NCBI RefSeq assembly: GCF_014201115.1
Contig: NZ_JACHDO010000001.1
Location: 7,502,001 to 7,566,000, forward strand
Length of the DNA stretch: 64,000 nt
From: Nocardiopsis metallicus
Lineage (GTDB): Bacteria > Actinomycetota > Actinomycetes > Streptosporangiales > Streptosporangiaceae
Direction: 5' to 3'
Below the pieces are notes generated by a model. The model was not told the DNA's origin. It ran no database searches and saw only the letters and a program-made list of their open reading frames with translations. A program made the translations under genes and the position numbers. Shown one piece after another: positions 9,519 to 17,539 of the stretch. How positions within the stretch are numbered: the stretch's first letter is position 1; each line of letters begins with the position of its first letter.

Positions 9519-9532
9519 GGGAGCCGAGGAGA

Positions 9533-9564
9533 GCGGGGGCGTGCCGATCCGGGCGCGCCCCCGC
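9533..9564. terminator. Terminator hairpin between convergent genes
   Basis: Inverted repeat GCGGGGGCGTGCC (9533-9545) pairing with GGGCGCGCCCCCGC (9551-9564), one G-U pair and a five-base loop. It lies between the convergent prolyl aminopeptidase and the membrane-protein gene. Confidence 0.75.
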
Positions 9565-9576
9565 CGTGCGTTTTCA

Positions 9577-11424
9577 TCAGCGGTACGGGGGCGTGCAGTG
9601 GGAGCGGTCGGCGCCGTCTGGGGACACCGATCCGAAGAGGTCGTGCTCGGCCAGCAGGGAGCGGGCCCGCTCCCGGGACAGGTTCCGCGCGCCGAACGCG
9701 TCGGAACTCCACAGGCGTTCGCCGATCCGGTCCAGCGCGCAGGCGCGGTCCTCGCCCTCCAGGTCGATCAGCCCCGGCACGGCGTCCGCTGACAGCCCGC
9801 GCAGGTACCGGGTGTCCACCGCCTCGAGGTCGAGGTGGTGGTGGCTCTCGGCGATGCGCAGGTCCGGGTTGCTGTAGGCGAACACGGCCAGGGCCACGGC
9901 GCCCAGGGCGACGGTGGCTCGCGGCAGCCACCGGGTCCGGCGGCCCAGGGTGTTGAGCGCGCCCGCCACCAGGATCAGCCCGAACAGCAGCGCGCTCCAT
10001 GCGATCCATGCCTCCGCGGCCACCCGCATCCGGGTCAGGCCGAACACGTCGATGTACAGCTGGAGCCGCATCATCGCCGAGGCCAGGATGATCAGGGTCA
10101 GCAAGCACAGGACCCCGAGCATCGAGTTGCGCAGGACCCGGGTTCTCGGGGGCTGGTCCGGGACCAGCCGAAGCACCAGCGCCACCACACCGAGCACGAG
10201 CAGGCTGACCGCCACCAGCTGGAAGAAGCCCTGGCGGGCGTACTCCGCGTAGGTGATTCCCGCGACCCGCTGGACGTACTCGTCACCGCCGAAGACGGCG
10301 GCGACCTGCACGGTGAGGAAGGAGGTGAACAACACGGCGAGGGCGCCGAGCGGTACCGCCCACACCCAGACCGGCCATGGCCGGGCGGCTTTCGCTGACG
10401 CCGCCGCTGGTTCGGCCGGGTCCGTGTGACCGCCCGCTGGGACGATTCGGACCACGGGGGGACTCGGGCGGCGTCGCGCGGCGAGGACGGCGGCACCGGT
10501 GAACACCGCGGTGAGCAGGGCACCGGCCGGGCTGAGTGTCTGCAGGCGCCGATAGACGGAGTCGATCAGTTCCTCGGTGTAGAAGGCGAAGACAGGGTTG
10601 GCGAAGGCGAGCAGGAGACCGAAGACCACCAGCACCCCGAGGGTCGCCCCGGTGGTGACCAGGGTGTGCACGAGCACCAGACTCGATGCCCTGGACCTGA
10701 CCAGCGGGCGGCTGAGGAAGACCGGTACGGCGAGGGCGTTGCGGAGCAGGGCCAGGGAACCGGCGGCCACCCCGGCGGTGTTCCTGCGCGCGCCTGGGTT
10801 GTGAACGGCGAAGGCCAGGGAGGCCGGGAAGAAGGCGCCGATCAGCGTCCAGGCGAGTACCCAGTCCGCGTCGCGCAGGGCGGCGGTGGCCAGCAGGACG
10901 ACGGCCAGGATCCCGTAGACCGCCGACCACGCGTGCCGGTGGCGGTCCGGGCCCTCGTGCTCCTCGGCGGCCTCGACCTCTTCCCCGGCGGCCCCTTCGC
11001 GCTCTTCCCTTTCTTCCTCCGTGCCGTCTGCGGGGGCCTCGCCGTCCCCGTCTTCCCCGTCGTCGGCGCTCTCGGGGATCGCCGGACGCACCATCAGGGC
11101 AGTGAACGCGGTCAGCCCGGCCACCACGCCGGTGATGACCAGACCGATCCCGGGCCGGTCGAACGTGGCCAGGAACAGCGCCAGGACGCCCGCGCCGAGC
11201 ACCGCGAGGGGCAGCCACACCGGGGCGGCGGGCAGTGGAGTCCTGGGGCGTGAGGGCTGCTCCGCCAACGCCCCCGGGTACTTCAGCGCGTAGTGGCCCG
11301 TGTCGTCCTCCGCGGGCTCCTCCGGCGTGCTCTCCGGCACCGCGGGTTCGCCCGCATCGTCGTCGGCCCGCCGGTTCCGCACAGGGCGGTGCGTCTCCTC
11401 GGTGCCCGTCTCTTCAGCGCTCAT
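9577..11424 (-). CDS. DUF4153/DUF4173-type multi-pass membrane protein
   Basis: Membrane protein of 615 aa. A charged, acidic cytoplasmic N-terminus (about residues 1-75) is followed by roughly a dozen hydrophobic helices, with a second acidic loop near residues 115-160. The segments ITYAEYARQGFFQLVAVSLL, TRMRVAAEAWIAWSALLF and YSNPDLRIAESHHH are typical of the DUF4153/DUF4173 group, whose role is unknown. ATG 11424 has GAAGAGGTGG just upstream; an in-frame start 174 bp earlier has no support. It stands alone, transcribed away from the ferredoxin gene. I cannot assign a substrate or partner. Confidence 0.8.
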   Translation of the reverse strand: MSAEETGTEETHRPVRNRRADDDAGEPAVPESTPEEPAEDDTGHYALKYPGALAEQPSRPRTPLPAAPVWLPLAVLGAGVLALFLATFDRPGIGLVITGVVAGLTAFTALMVRPAIPESADDGEDGDGEAPADGTEEEREEREGAAGEEVEAAEEHEGPDRHRHAWSAVYGILAVVLLATAALRDADWVLAWTLIGAFFPASLAFAVHNPGARRNTAGVAAGSLALLRNALAVPVFLSRPLVRSRASSLVLVHTLVTTGATLGVLVVFGLLLAFANPVFAFYTEELIDSVYRRLQTLSPAGALLTAVFTGAAVLAARRRPSPPVVRIVPAGGHTDPAEPAAASAKAARPWPVWVWAVPLGALAVLFTSFLTVQVAAVFGGDEYVQRVAGITYAEYARQGFFQLVAVSLLVLGVVALVLRLVPDQPPRTRVLRNSMLGVLCLLTLIILASAMMRLQLYIDVFGLTRMRVAAEAWIAWSALLFGLILVAGALNTLGRRTRWLPRATVALGAVALAVFAYSNPDLRIAESHHHLDLEAVDTRYLRGLSADAVPGLIDLEGEDRACALDRIGERLWSSDAFGARNLSRERARSLLAEHDLFGSVSPDGADRSHCTPPYR

Positions 11425-11618
11425 GCCCCACCTCTTCCGCGCATCCCCGGTCGGGGAGTTCTGCGCGGTATGACGGCGGTCGCGCCGACCGGGTTCTGAA
11501 GTGGCCGCGAGGGGCCGCGCCCCCGGGAACCACGACACTCCCGAAACCACAGGCACTCTGGCTAGGGTGTTGCCACCCGCAGATCCCGAGGGCGTCACCG
11601 CCCAAGAGAGAAGGCAGT

Positions 11619-11810
11619 ATGCGAGTCGAGGTCGACTACGACCAGTGCGAGAGCAACGCCCTGTGCATGGGCGCCGCCCCCGAGGTGTTCGAGGTCAGGG
11701 ACGACGACTTCCTCTACCTCCTGAGCGAGGAACCGGCAGAGGAGCTCCACGACAAGGTCCGCCAGGCGGAGAGGCTGTGCCCCAAGCGGGCCATCACCGT
11801 GACGGACTGA
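11619..11810 (+). CDS. 3Fe-4S ferredoxin (P450-type)
   Basis: Small ferredoxin of 63 aa with three cysteines in the spacing DQCESNALC then LCPK, the pattern of actinomycete [3Fe-4S] ferredoxins that feed electrons to cytochrome P450s. AGAGAAGG precedes ATG 11619. The stop codon overlaps the 3' end of the convergent ferredoxin-reductase gene by 17 bp, so the two proteins are probable redox partners although transcribed from opposite strands. No P450 gene is present in this window, so the final acceptor must be encoded elsewhere. Confidence 0.92.
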   Translation: MRVEVDYDQCESNALCMGAAPEVFEVRDDDFLYLLSEEPAEELHDKVRQAERLCPKRAITVTD

Positions 11811-13062
11811 ACCCCGCCTCGGCCAGGGCCTCGTCCCAGGTCGTGGGCTTCTCCAACAGGGCGCGGTAGCGCATGGTGCGCGGGGTGGAGCGCAGCCCCA
11901 GGACACCGGTGAGCATCCCCCCGCGCCCCAGGAACACGACGAATTTTCGGTCCTGTGCGGACCCGTGCACGAAGGCGACCTGATCCGCGGGTGCCCCCTG
12001 CCCCAGGAGCTGGATCTTCTTTTTGTACTGGTCGGACCAGAAATAAGGCACGGGGGTGAACGGCGTCCGCCCGGACCCGGCGAGCAGGTTCCGGGCGGCC
12101 GCCTCCCCCTGCTCGCTCGCGTTGGTCCAGTGTTCCAGGCGGATCCGGCCGCCGTAGCGGGGGTGCGGCCAGTTGGCCAGGTCGCCGACCGCGTACACGT
12201 TCGGCACCGAGGCCGCGGAGTACTCGTCGCACACCACCGAGCCGTCCTCGAACAGCTCCACACCCGAACCGCGCAGCCACTCGGTGTTCAGGTGCACCCC
12301 CACACCGGCCACCACCAGCGAGGCCTCGACCGCGGAGCCGTCCGCCAGCCGGACCCGCTCCACCCGGCCCGCGCCCTCGAAACCGGTCACACCCACCCCG
12401 AGCCGCACGTCCACGCCGTTCTCCCGGTGCAGGTCGGTGAGGACCTCCCCGATCCGGGGGTCGACCACCCGGGTCAGCGGAGTGGGCGCCGCCTCGATGA
12501 GCGTGACCTCCATGCCCACGGCGCGGGCGCTCGCGGCCACCTCGGCCCCGACGAAACCCGCGCCGACCACGACCAGGCTCCCGGTGGAGTCGAAGGCGGC
12601 CCGGACCGCCTCGGCGTCGTCCAGGGTGCGCAGCACGTGGACCCCGGCCAGGTCGGTCGAGGGGCGCCGGGCCCGGGCGCCGGTGGCGATGATCAGTCCG
12701 TCGTAGCGCAGCGAGTCCTCCCCGCCCGGCCCGGCCAACCGCACCTCACGGGCGGCCGGGTCCAGCCCGACCGCCCGGGTGTTCGGGCGGAACTCCAGGT
12801 CGAGGCGGTCCACCGCGGAGTCCTCGCGCAGCTGGAGCGCGCGGTGTCCGACCAGCCAGCCCGCCTCGCCGTTCGCCGGGTCCATCCCGATCCCGGTCAG
12901 GACCTCCTTGGACAGCGGGGGCCGGGAGTAGGGCCGGTGCGGCTCCTCACCGACCAGGGTCAGACGCCCCTCGAACCCCCGCTCCCGCAGGGCCTCCGCC
13001 GCGTGCAGCCCGGCCATACCCGCACCGGCGATGACGATCTCGCTCAGGGTGTCCGACACCAA
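11794..13062 (-). CDS. FAD-dependent ferredoxin reductase
   Basis: Two-dinucleotide-fold flavoprotein (422 aa) of the rubredoxin/putidaredoxin reductase type. The FAD motif is IVIAGAGMAGLHAAEAL at the N-terminus, PYSRPPLSK follows, the NAD(P) fold is LVVVGAGFVGAEVAASA near residue 155, and VYAVGDLANW is the second FAD-contacting motif. It would pass electrons from NAD(P)H to the small ferredoxin encoded tail-to-tail with it. A C-terminal reductase domain with the segment GVLGLRSTPRTMRY completes the family length. The start has a purine-rich AAGGAGAG upstream. No oxygenase is adjacent. Confidence 0.92.
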   Translation of the reverse strand: MVSDTLSEIVIAGAGMAGLHAAEALRERGFEGRLTLVGEEPHRPYSRPPLSKEVLTGIGMDPANGEAGWLVGHRALQLREDSAVDRLDLEFRPNTRAVGLDPAAREVRLAGPGGEDSLRYDGLIIATGARARRPSTDLAGVHVLRTLDDAEAVRAAFDSTGSLVVVGAGFVGAEVAASARAVGMEVTLIEAAPTPLTRVVDPRIGEVLTDLHRENGVDVRLGVGVTGFEGAGRVERVRLADGSAVEASLVVAGVGVHLNTEWLRGSGVELFEDGSVVCDEYSAASVPNVYAVGDLANWPHPRYGGRIRLEHWTNASEQGEAAARNLLAGSGRTPFTPVPYFWSDQYKKKIQLLGQGAPADQVAFVHGSAQDRKFVVFLGRGGMLTGVLGLRSTPRTMRYRALLEKPTTWDEALAEAGFSPSR

Positions 13063-13113
13063 ACTCTCCTTGCTGTCCCGTTCAACCGACTCCGCAACGC
13101 GATCCTAGAGAGC

Positions 13114-14079
13114 CTAGAGAGCCCGGACTTCGCCCACCGTGCGGCCGCCGCCCTTGACCGGGGTGGTGAGGTGCTCGGCGACCGGGGAGACGTCCACACC
13201 CAGGTTCCGGAGGGCGGTCAGCCCCACCAGTACGCGTGAGCGGACCTCGGCGTCGCCGTCGCTGATCTTGACCGCGACGGTCTCGCCGGTGGGCGCGTTG
13301 AGCACCAGCACGCCGTCGGCGCCGATCTTGGACACCAGGCCGGGCAGGCGGGTCATCAGCTCGGTGTCGACGCGCTCGGGGCCCGAGACGTACTCGGGGT
13401 GTGCGCTCATCGCCTCGACGACGGCGCGCTCGTGGGTGCCCTCGGGGGACAGGCGCATCCTCTGGACACCCCGGGCCAGGCCGACCAGGGAGACCGCGAG
13501 CTGGGGCGCGCCGCAGCCGTCTACGGCGGTGTGCGCCACCTTCTCCCCGCACATGTCCTCGGTGGCCTCACGCACCAGCACCTGGAGGGGGTGCTCGGGG
13601 TCGAGGTAGTCGTCGGTGCTCCACCCCTGGGCCACGCAGGCGGCGAGCATGCCCGCGTGCTTGCCGGAGCAGTTCATGTACCGGCGTTCGGGGGAGCGTC
13701 CCGCGGCGATGAAGGCCTTGCGGGCGGAGGGGGCGCCGGGGACGTCCGGCGGGCACTGGAGGGCGTCGGCGGTGAGTCCGGCGGCGGCCAGGACGCGCTC
13801 GGCCTCGGCGGCGTGGAACTCCTCACCCCCGTGGCTGCCCGCGGCGATGGCCAGGGAGGCCCCTTCGAGTCGGGCCCCGGCGCGCAGCATGGCCAGCGCC
13901 TGGAAGGGCTTGGCGGAGGAACGGGGGAACATGGGGTCGTGTACGGGCCCGCGGGCGTAGGCGATCTCGCCTTCGGCGGACAGACCGACCACCGCTCCGT
14001 AGTGCACGCCTTCGCGCATCCCGGAGCGGACGACCTCCGCCAGGGGGGCGTAGCTGGGCAGCGGGGTGGTCTGGTTCAT
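13114..14079 (-). CDS. L-asparaginase II family protein
   Basis: Protein of 321 aa matching the asparaginase II family PF06089, which is unrelated in fold to E. coli AnsA/AnsB. Recognisable segments are FPRSSAKPFQALAML near the start, AAGSHGGEEFH, the NCSGKHAGMLAAC core around residue 125, and DGCGAPQLAVSL. It would hydrolyse asparagine to aspartate and ammonia in the cytoplasm. ATG 14079 follows GAGGAGAAC with good spacing; an in-frame upstream ATG at 14142 lacks this. It is divergent from the exonuclease gene. Confidence 0.9.
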   Translation of the reverse strand: MNQTTPLPSYAPLAEVVRSGMREGVHYGAVVGLSAEGEIAYARGPVHDPMFPRSSAKPFQALAMLRAGARLEGASLAIAAGSHGGEEFHAAEAERVLAAAGLTADALQCPPDVPGAPSARKAFIAAGRSPERRYMNCSGKHAGMLAACVAQGWSTDDYLDPEHPLQVLVREATEDMCGEKVAHTAVDGCGAPQLAVSLVGLARGVQRMRLSPEGTHERAVVEAMSAHPEYVSGPERVDTELMTRLPGLVSKIGADGVLVLNAPTGETVAVKISDGDAEVRSRVLVGLTALRNLGVDVSPVAEHLTTPVKGGGRTVGEVRAL

Positions 14080-14287
14080 ACGGGTTCTCCTCGCCGTTGA
14101 GGCTGGTGCGGTAGGTGCCCTGTGGTGCCGGACACGCGTCAAAACGTACCGAAACCCCGGGTTCTTCCCCTTCGGCGGTGTGCGGTAGTCGGGACGCCCC
14201 CGGGGTCGCCCCGGGCCTTAGCGGATTCTCCCAGCCAGGGGCCGCGCTGCGGCCGCTGTCGGGCCCGGGCAGTAAGGTCGTGAACCG

Positions 14288-15223
14288 ATGGTGATCCACC
14301 CGCGACCTTGGGAGTTGGGGCAGAACATGGGAACGCTGCGGACGGGCGCACTGACCCGGAGAAGGGTCGGCACGCGGGCGGCGGACCTGGAGTACGCGGT
14401 CATCGACGTCGAGACCACCGGCCTGGACCCGGACGAGGGTGCCCGGCTGGTCGAGATCGCCGTGGTCCGGGTGCGCGGTGACGGCAAGTTCGTGGAGGAG
14501 TTCAGCACGCTGGTGGACCCCCGGGCACCGGTGAGCGGCCAGGAGTTCCACGGGATTGGCGAGGGCGACGTCATCGGGGCCCCGCGTGTGGCGCAGATCG
14601 TGCCCAGGATCGCCCGGCTGCTGTCCGGCGCGGTGGTGGTCGGCCACAACCTGGACTTCGAGGAGCGCTTCCTCGCCGCCGAGCTGGTTCCCGCCGGGCT
14701 GCCGCGCGGTCAGTCGGGCCTGTGCACGCTGCGGGCCCTGCGGTCCCAGCTCGACCTGCCGCGTTACTCGCTGCCGCGCGCCACCCACCTGCTGAACGGC
14801 AGTTGGCCGACGGGGCAGCACACCGCCCTGGGTGACGCGCGCGCCTGCGCCAAGCTGCTCGTGGAGATGATCGGGAACGCGCGCGGTGAGCTGCGCTACA
14901 CGGGCCCGTCGCCGCGGTTCCTCCAGGGCGGGGTACCCGAGGGAGAGCCGGTGCGCTGGAAGCCGCGCACCACGGCCTCGCCCAGCGGGCTGGACCCCCT
15001 GAGCGCCTGGATCGCGCCCTGGCGGCCCGTCGAACTGGACCCCGCGCTGTGCGGCGGGGCCTTCGGCAGCTCGGACCGGGCGGCCGCGGAGAAGGCCGCA
15101 CGGCGCGACTCCCGGCTGCGGGAGCGGCTGGCCGCCGCCGCGGCGGTGACCGGCGGCATCGCGGCCACGGCCGCGGGCGGCCTCCTGCTGCGCATGGCGG
15201 GCGTCCGGGGCCGCGCGAGCTGA
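14288..15223 (+). CDS. DEDDh 3'-5' exonuclease (DnaQ-like)
   Basis: Exonuclease-fold protein of 311 aa. Motif I is VIDVETTGLD (about residues 38-47), motif II lies in VVGHNLDFEERFL, and motif III in HTALGDARACAKLL, giving the D-E-D-H-D active-site set of the DnaQ/RNase T family. The region beyond residue 210 is an extra C-terminal tail rich in basic residues and ending in an alanine-rich hydrophobic stretch. ATG 14288 follows AAGG; ATG 14327 with GGGAGTTGGGG is an alternative. A role in repair or nucleic-acid turnover is likely. It is too short and isolated to be assigned to a polymerase complex. Confidence 0.88.
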   Translation: MVIHPRPWELGQNMGTLRTGALTRRRVGTRAADLEYAVIDVETTGLDPDEGARLVEIAVVRVRGDGKFVEEFSTLVDPRAPVSGQEFHGIGEGDVIGAPRVAQIVPRIARLLSGAVVVGHNLDFEERFLAAELVPAGLPRGQSGLCTLRALRSQLDLPRYSLPRATHLLNGSWPTGQHTALGDARACAKLLVEMIGNARGELRYTGPSPRFLQGGVPEGEPVRWKPRTTASPSGLDPLSAWIAPWRPVELDPALCGGAFGSSDRAAAEKAARRDSRLRERLAAAAAVTGGIAATAAGGLLLRMAGVRGRAS

Positions 15224-15268
15224 CTCAGCGGCCGGTCCCGGACGCCGATCAGAGAACGCGCGGGCCGG

Positions 15269-15523
15269 TCAGAGACCGGACAGGCTGAGGAAGAACGCCA
15301 CGATCAGCGCGCTTCCGCCCACGGTGGTGAGCAGGGCGCGCCCCTGCTCGGTCAGTCGGGCGGAGGCCAGGCGCACCCGTGGCGGCGCGCCGGTGCGCTG
15401 CGCGGTGGCGACCCCGCCGCCGGAGCGGGGGGCGGGCATGCGCCCGGGCACGTACTGGGGGACCTTGTTGAACAGGGCGATCGACACCAGGACGGCGCCG
15501 ACGACGATCAGGGTGAGGGACAC
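15269..15523 (-). CDS. Small two-helix membrane protein
   Basis: Predicted protein of 84 aa with an N-terminal hydrophobic helix (LTLIVVGAVLVSIALF), a basic linker with PPRVRLASARLTEQGRALL, and a C-terminal helix (VGGSALIVAFFLSL). Codon usage has the strong third-position G/C bias of neighbouring genes. The GTG start at 15523 has no clear ribosome-binding site. It converges on the exonuclease gene. Not recognised beyond a small actinobacterial membrane protein. Confidence 0.6.
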   Translation of the reverse strand: MSLTLIVVGAVLVSIALFNKVPQYVPGRMPAPRSGGGVATAQRTGAPPRVRLASARLTEQGRALLTTVGGSALIVAFFLSLSGL

Positions 15524-15638
15524 GTCGAGGAGGGCCTATCAGGACTCGGTTGCGGACGGGTGGGCTCGCCCGGGAAGGATCGGGCAAGCGGAGCGTTCCC
15601 CGGCCCAGCGGCCTTCATACCGTTCGGCCCTGGCCGCT

Positions 15639-15654
15639 ACCGGACACGTCCGGT
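15639..15654. repeat. Palindrome downstream of the TetR gene
   Basis: ACCGGACACGTCCGGT, two 7-bp arms around a 2-bp centre, followed at once by AGGTCCTGACCT (5-bp arms). It lies between the TetR stop and the small membrane protein gene, so it may be a terminator or an operator for the latter. Confidence 0.4.
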
Positions 15655-15684
15655 TAGGTCCTGACCTTTATCGCCGAGGGTGCT

Positions 15685-16380
15685 TCACCGCGTACTCTCG
15701 GTGCTCTCCGCGCTGCCTGCGGGCAGGATGGTGTCCACGGTTTCGGTCCGCACTCCGAGGGCGCGGAGCACGAACCGGGTGACTAGGGCGTGCGTGTCGT
15801 CGATGTCGATCTCGCCGTTCACCAGGGGCATCCGCTGGGATCCCACCATGGACAGGGTGAGCCCCGCGACGCGTTCGGCGGGCAGGCGGTCGAACTCCCC
15901 GCTGGCGGTGCCCTCCTCCACGATCTCGGTGAGCAGGCGTTGCATCGGGGCGACGTGCGCGGCCAGTGCCTGGTAGGCGTCCGGTCCCAGGCTGGCGCCC
16001 AGCTCGGCGGCGGGCGGGTGCGGGTGCGCGACGAGGCCCTCCAGCTGGAGGCGGACGAAGGCTGACAGGCGACGGGCGGCCGACACCCCCGAGGGGAGTT
16101 CGCGTTTGTACCGTTCGACGAACGCGCTGTTCACCTGCTCGGTGAAGGCCAGGAGCAGCGCGGGTTTGTCCGGGAAGTAGTTGTACAGCGCGGTGCGGGT
16201 GATACCGGCGGCGTTGGCCACGTCGGTCATGGAGATGCGGTCGATCCCCTGGGTCCTGGTCAGCCCTTCGACGGCGTCCATGATGCGGTCCCGTGTGCGG
16301 GCACGGTGAGCGGCGATGGTCGGAGCCGTGATCTTGGGCATGCCTCCTATGGTGGCACGCCGAGAAAGCCGGACCGGCAT
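15685..16380 (-). CDS. TetR-family regulator linked to heme oxygenase
   Basis: One-component repressor of 231 aa (218 from the internal ATG at 16341). The N-terminal helix-turn-helix runs through ISMTDVANAAGITRTALYNYF with a conserved TetR ending, and the rest is a variable ligand domain. GAGGAAG sits seven bases before ATG 16380; at the internal ATG an AGGAGG is only one base away, so the longer start is preferred. It lies 55 bp downstream of the heme oxygenase gene on the same strand, so the two are probably one operon. The paired palindromes upstream of heme oxygenase are its likely operators, which would make the operon autoregulated. Confidence 0.88.
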   Translation of the reverse strand: MPVRLSRRATIGGMPKITAPTIAAHRARTRDRIMDAVEGLTRTQGIDRISMTDVANAAGITRTALYNYFPDKPALLLAFTEQVNSAFVERYKRELPSGVSAARRLSAFVRLQLEGLVAHPHPPAAELGASLGPDAYQALAAHVAPMQRLLTEIVEEGTASGEFDRLPAERVAGLTLSMVGSQRMPLVNGEIDIDDTHALVTRFVLRALGVRTETVDTILPAGSAESTESTR

Positions 16381-16435
16381 GGTCCGACTTCCTCAGGTTG
16401 CCGGAGTAGGGGGCGCGGCGGGCCGGGGTCCGAGG

Positions 16436-17110
16436 TCAGGCGTGCCTGCGGCCGAGGTCGGCCAGGACCTCGGTGTTGAGCTGGTAGGCCAGGCGGGTCT
16501 CCTGGATGAGGAAGGCCGCGGCGGCCTCGTCGAGGTCCAGGGAGTCGAGGCGCTCGCGGTAACCGGTGCGGAACTTCGGCAGGCTGCCCAGGGCGTCGAA
16601 GACGTAGAAGGCCACGCCCGCGTCGTCGGTGAAGTCGTAGGCCTTGGCGGCGATGCGCCGGATGAACTGCCCGCCCGAGACGTCGCCCATGTAGCGGGTG
16701 TAGTGGTGCGCGACGAACCCCGCGGGGTGGTCGGTCATCTGCTCGATGCGCGCCACGTAGGTCCTGGTGGCCGGGGTGGGGGAGATCCGGTCGCGCCAGT
16801 CGGCGCCGAGCAGGTGCGCCAGGTCGGCCTCGAGGGCGGGCACGCGCTCCAGCTCGGGGTAGTCGAAGCGGCCCGCGACGGGGTCGTCGGCCAGGATGCG
16901 GCCGACCCGCTCCAGGGCCACGTAGGCGAAGTAGTGCTGGGCGACCATCGCTGTGTAGCCCTCGAGGGAGAGCTCGCCGTCGAGCAGGGCCTTGGTGAAG
17001 CCGTGGTGCTCGGCCCTCGTGTGGTCGCTCCAGGTGGCGGCCTTGAGGCGTTCGGAGAACGTCTCGGCGGCGGGCTCAGCCGTCGTGGGGGCCTCGGCTG
17101 TGGCGCTCAT
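16436..17110 (-). CDS. Heme oxygenase, biliverdin-producing
   Basis: Cytoplasmic enzyme (about 224 aa) that opens heme to biliverdin, CO and iron. The proximal heme ligand is the histidine in SDHTRAEHH (residue 30), matching the H-x-x-A-E pattern of HmuO and HO-1. The distal helix motif is YMGDVSGGQFI with its flexible glycines. ATG 17110 has GAGGTGG nine bases upstream; GTG 17116 is possible. It heads an operon with a TetR regulator, and its promoter region is covered by two matching palindromes. This suggests control by a ligand, perhaps heme or a tetrapyrrole, rather than by the usual DtxR iron box, which I do not see. Confidence 0.95.
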   Translation of the reverse strand: MSATAEAPTTAEPAAETFSERLKAATWSDHTRAEHHGFTKALLDGELSLEGYTAMVAQHYFAYVALERVGRILADDPVAGRFDYPELERVPALEADLAHLLGADWRDRISPTPATRTYVARIEQMTDHPAGFVAHHYTRYMGDVSGGQFIRRIAAKAYDFTDDAGVAFYVFDALGSLPKFRTGYRERLDSLDLDEAAAAFLIQETRLAYQLNTEVLADLGRRHA

Positions 17111-17539
17111 CGGCACTTTCCACCTCTCGCTTCCGGGATCTTTATGACATCATGTCATTTAGGTGGGCGAGGTTGTCAAGATCGATACGACACCTTGTCA
17201 TAAAAAAAGGGACACAACGCTCACGCGGTGCTTATCCAACGTGCCCTGTATCACATGGTTCACATGCCTCTGCGTGCGCACACGCACGCTTTGACCACCT
17301 GCGCGGCCCCGGCCACGCCGGGAGGGTCCGGCCTGAGGGGCCCTCCGACACGCCCGTCACACGGAGGTTCCACACCCCGGCGTTGGATGTGTCTCGTCTC
17401 ATCCGCTGGTCAACTGGTCACCGGGGCGTTTATCGTTTGGATGTCGTGCGGTCCGAACCGCCGGGAAGACCCGAGGTGTCCGCCTCGGGCCTCCGGCATG
17501 ACAGCGCGCCCCACGGACCCGCGGACCTTGAGGCGATGA
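17111..17539. other. Divergent intergenic region, heme oxygenase / signalling cluster
   Basis: A 429-bp gene-free stretch. The left 100 bp hold the heme oxygenase promoter and two operator palindromes. Between about 17250 and 17280 there are short direct repeats of TCACATG type. The right end holds GAGG six bases before the GTG start at 17540. I see no RNA gene. Confidence 0.5.
17143..17202 (-). promoter_or_regulatory. Heme oxygenase promoter with two operator palindromes
   Basis: On the minus strand two related sites read TATGACA-3nt-TGTCAT (17144-17158) and TATGACA-3nt-TGTCGTA (17186-17202), with centres 43 bp apart, about four helical turns. A TTGACA -35 box (17174-17179) lies between them, and a CATGAT -10-like box (17149-17154) falls inside the first palindrome. 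The spacing fits a TetR dimer bound at each site and blocking the promoter. Confidence 0.7.

Noticed and set aside
15650..15672. Possible DtxR/IdeR iron box near the heme oxygenase operon
   Set aside because: The stretch resembles only half of an iron box, lies downstream of the TetR gene rather than at the heme oxygenase promoter, and its dyad is too short.
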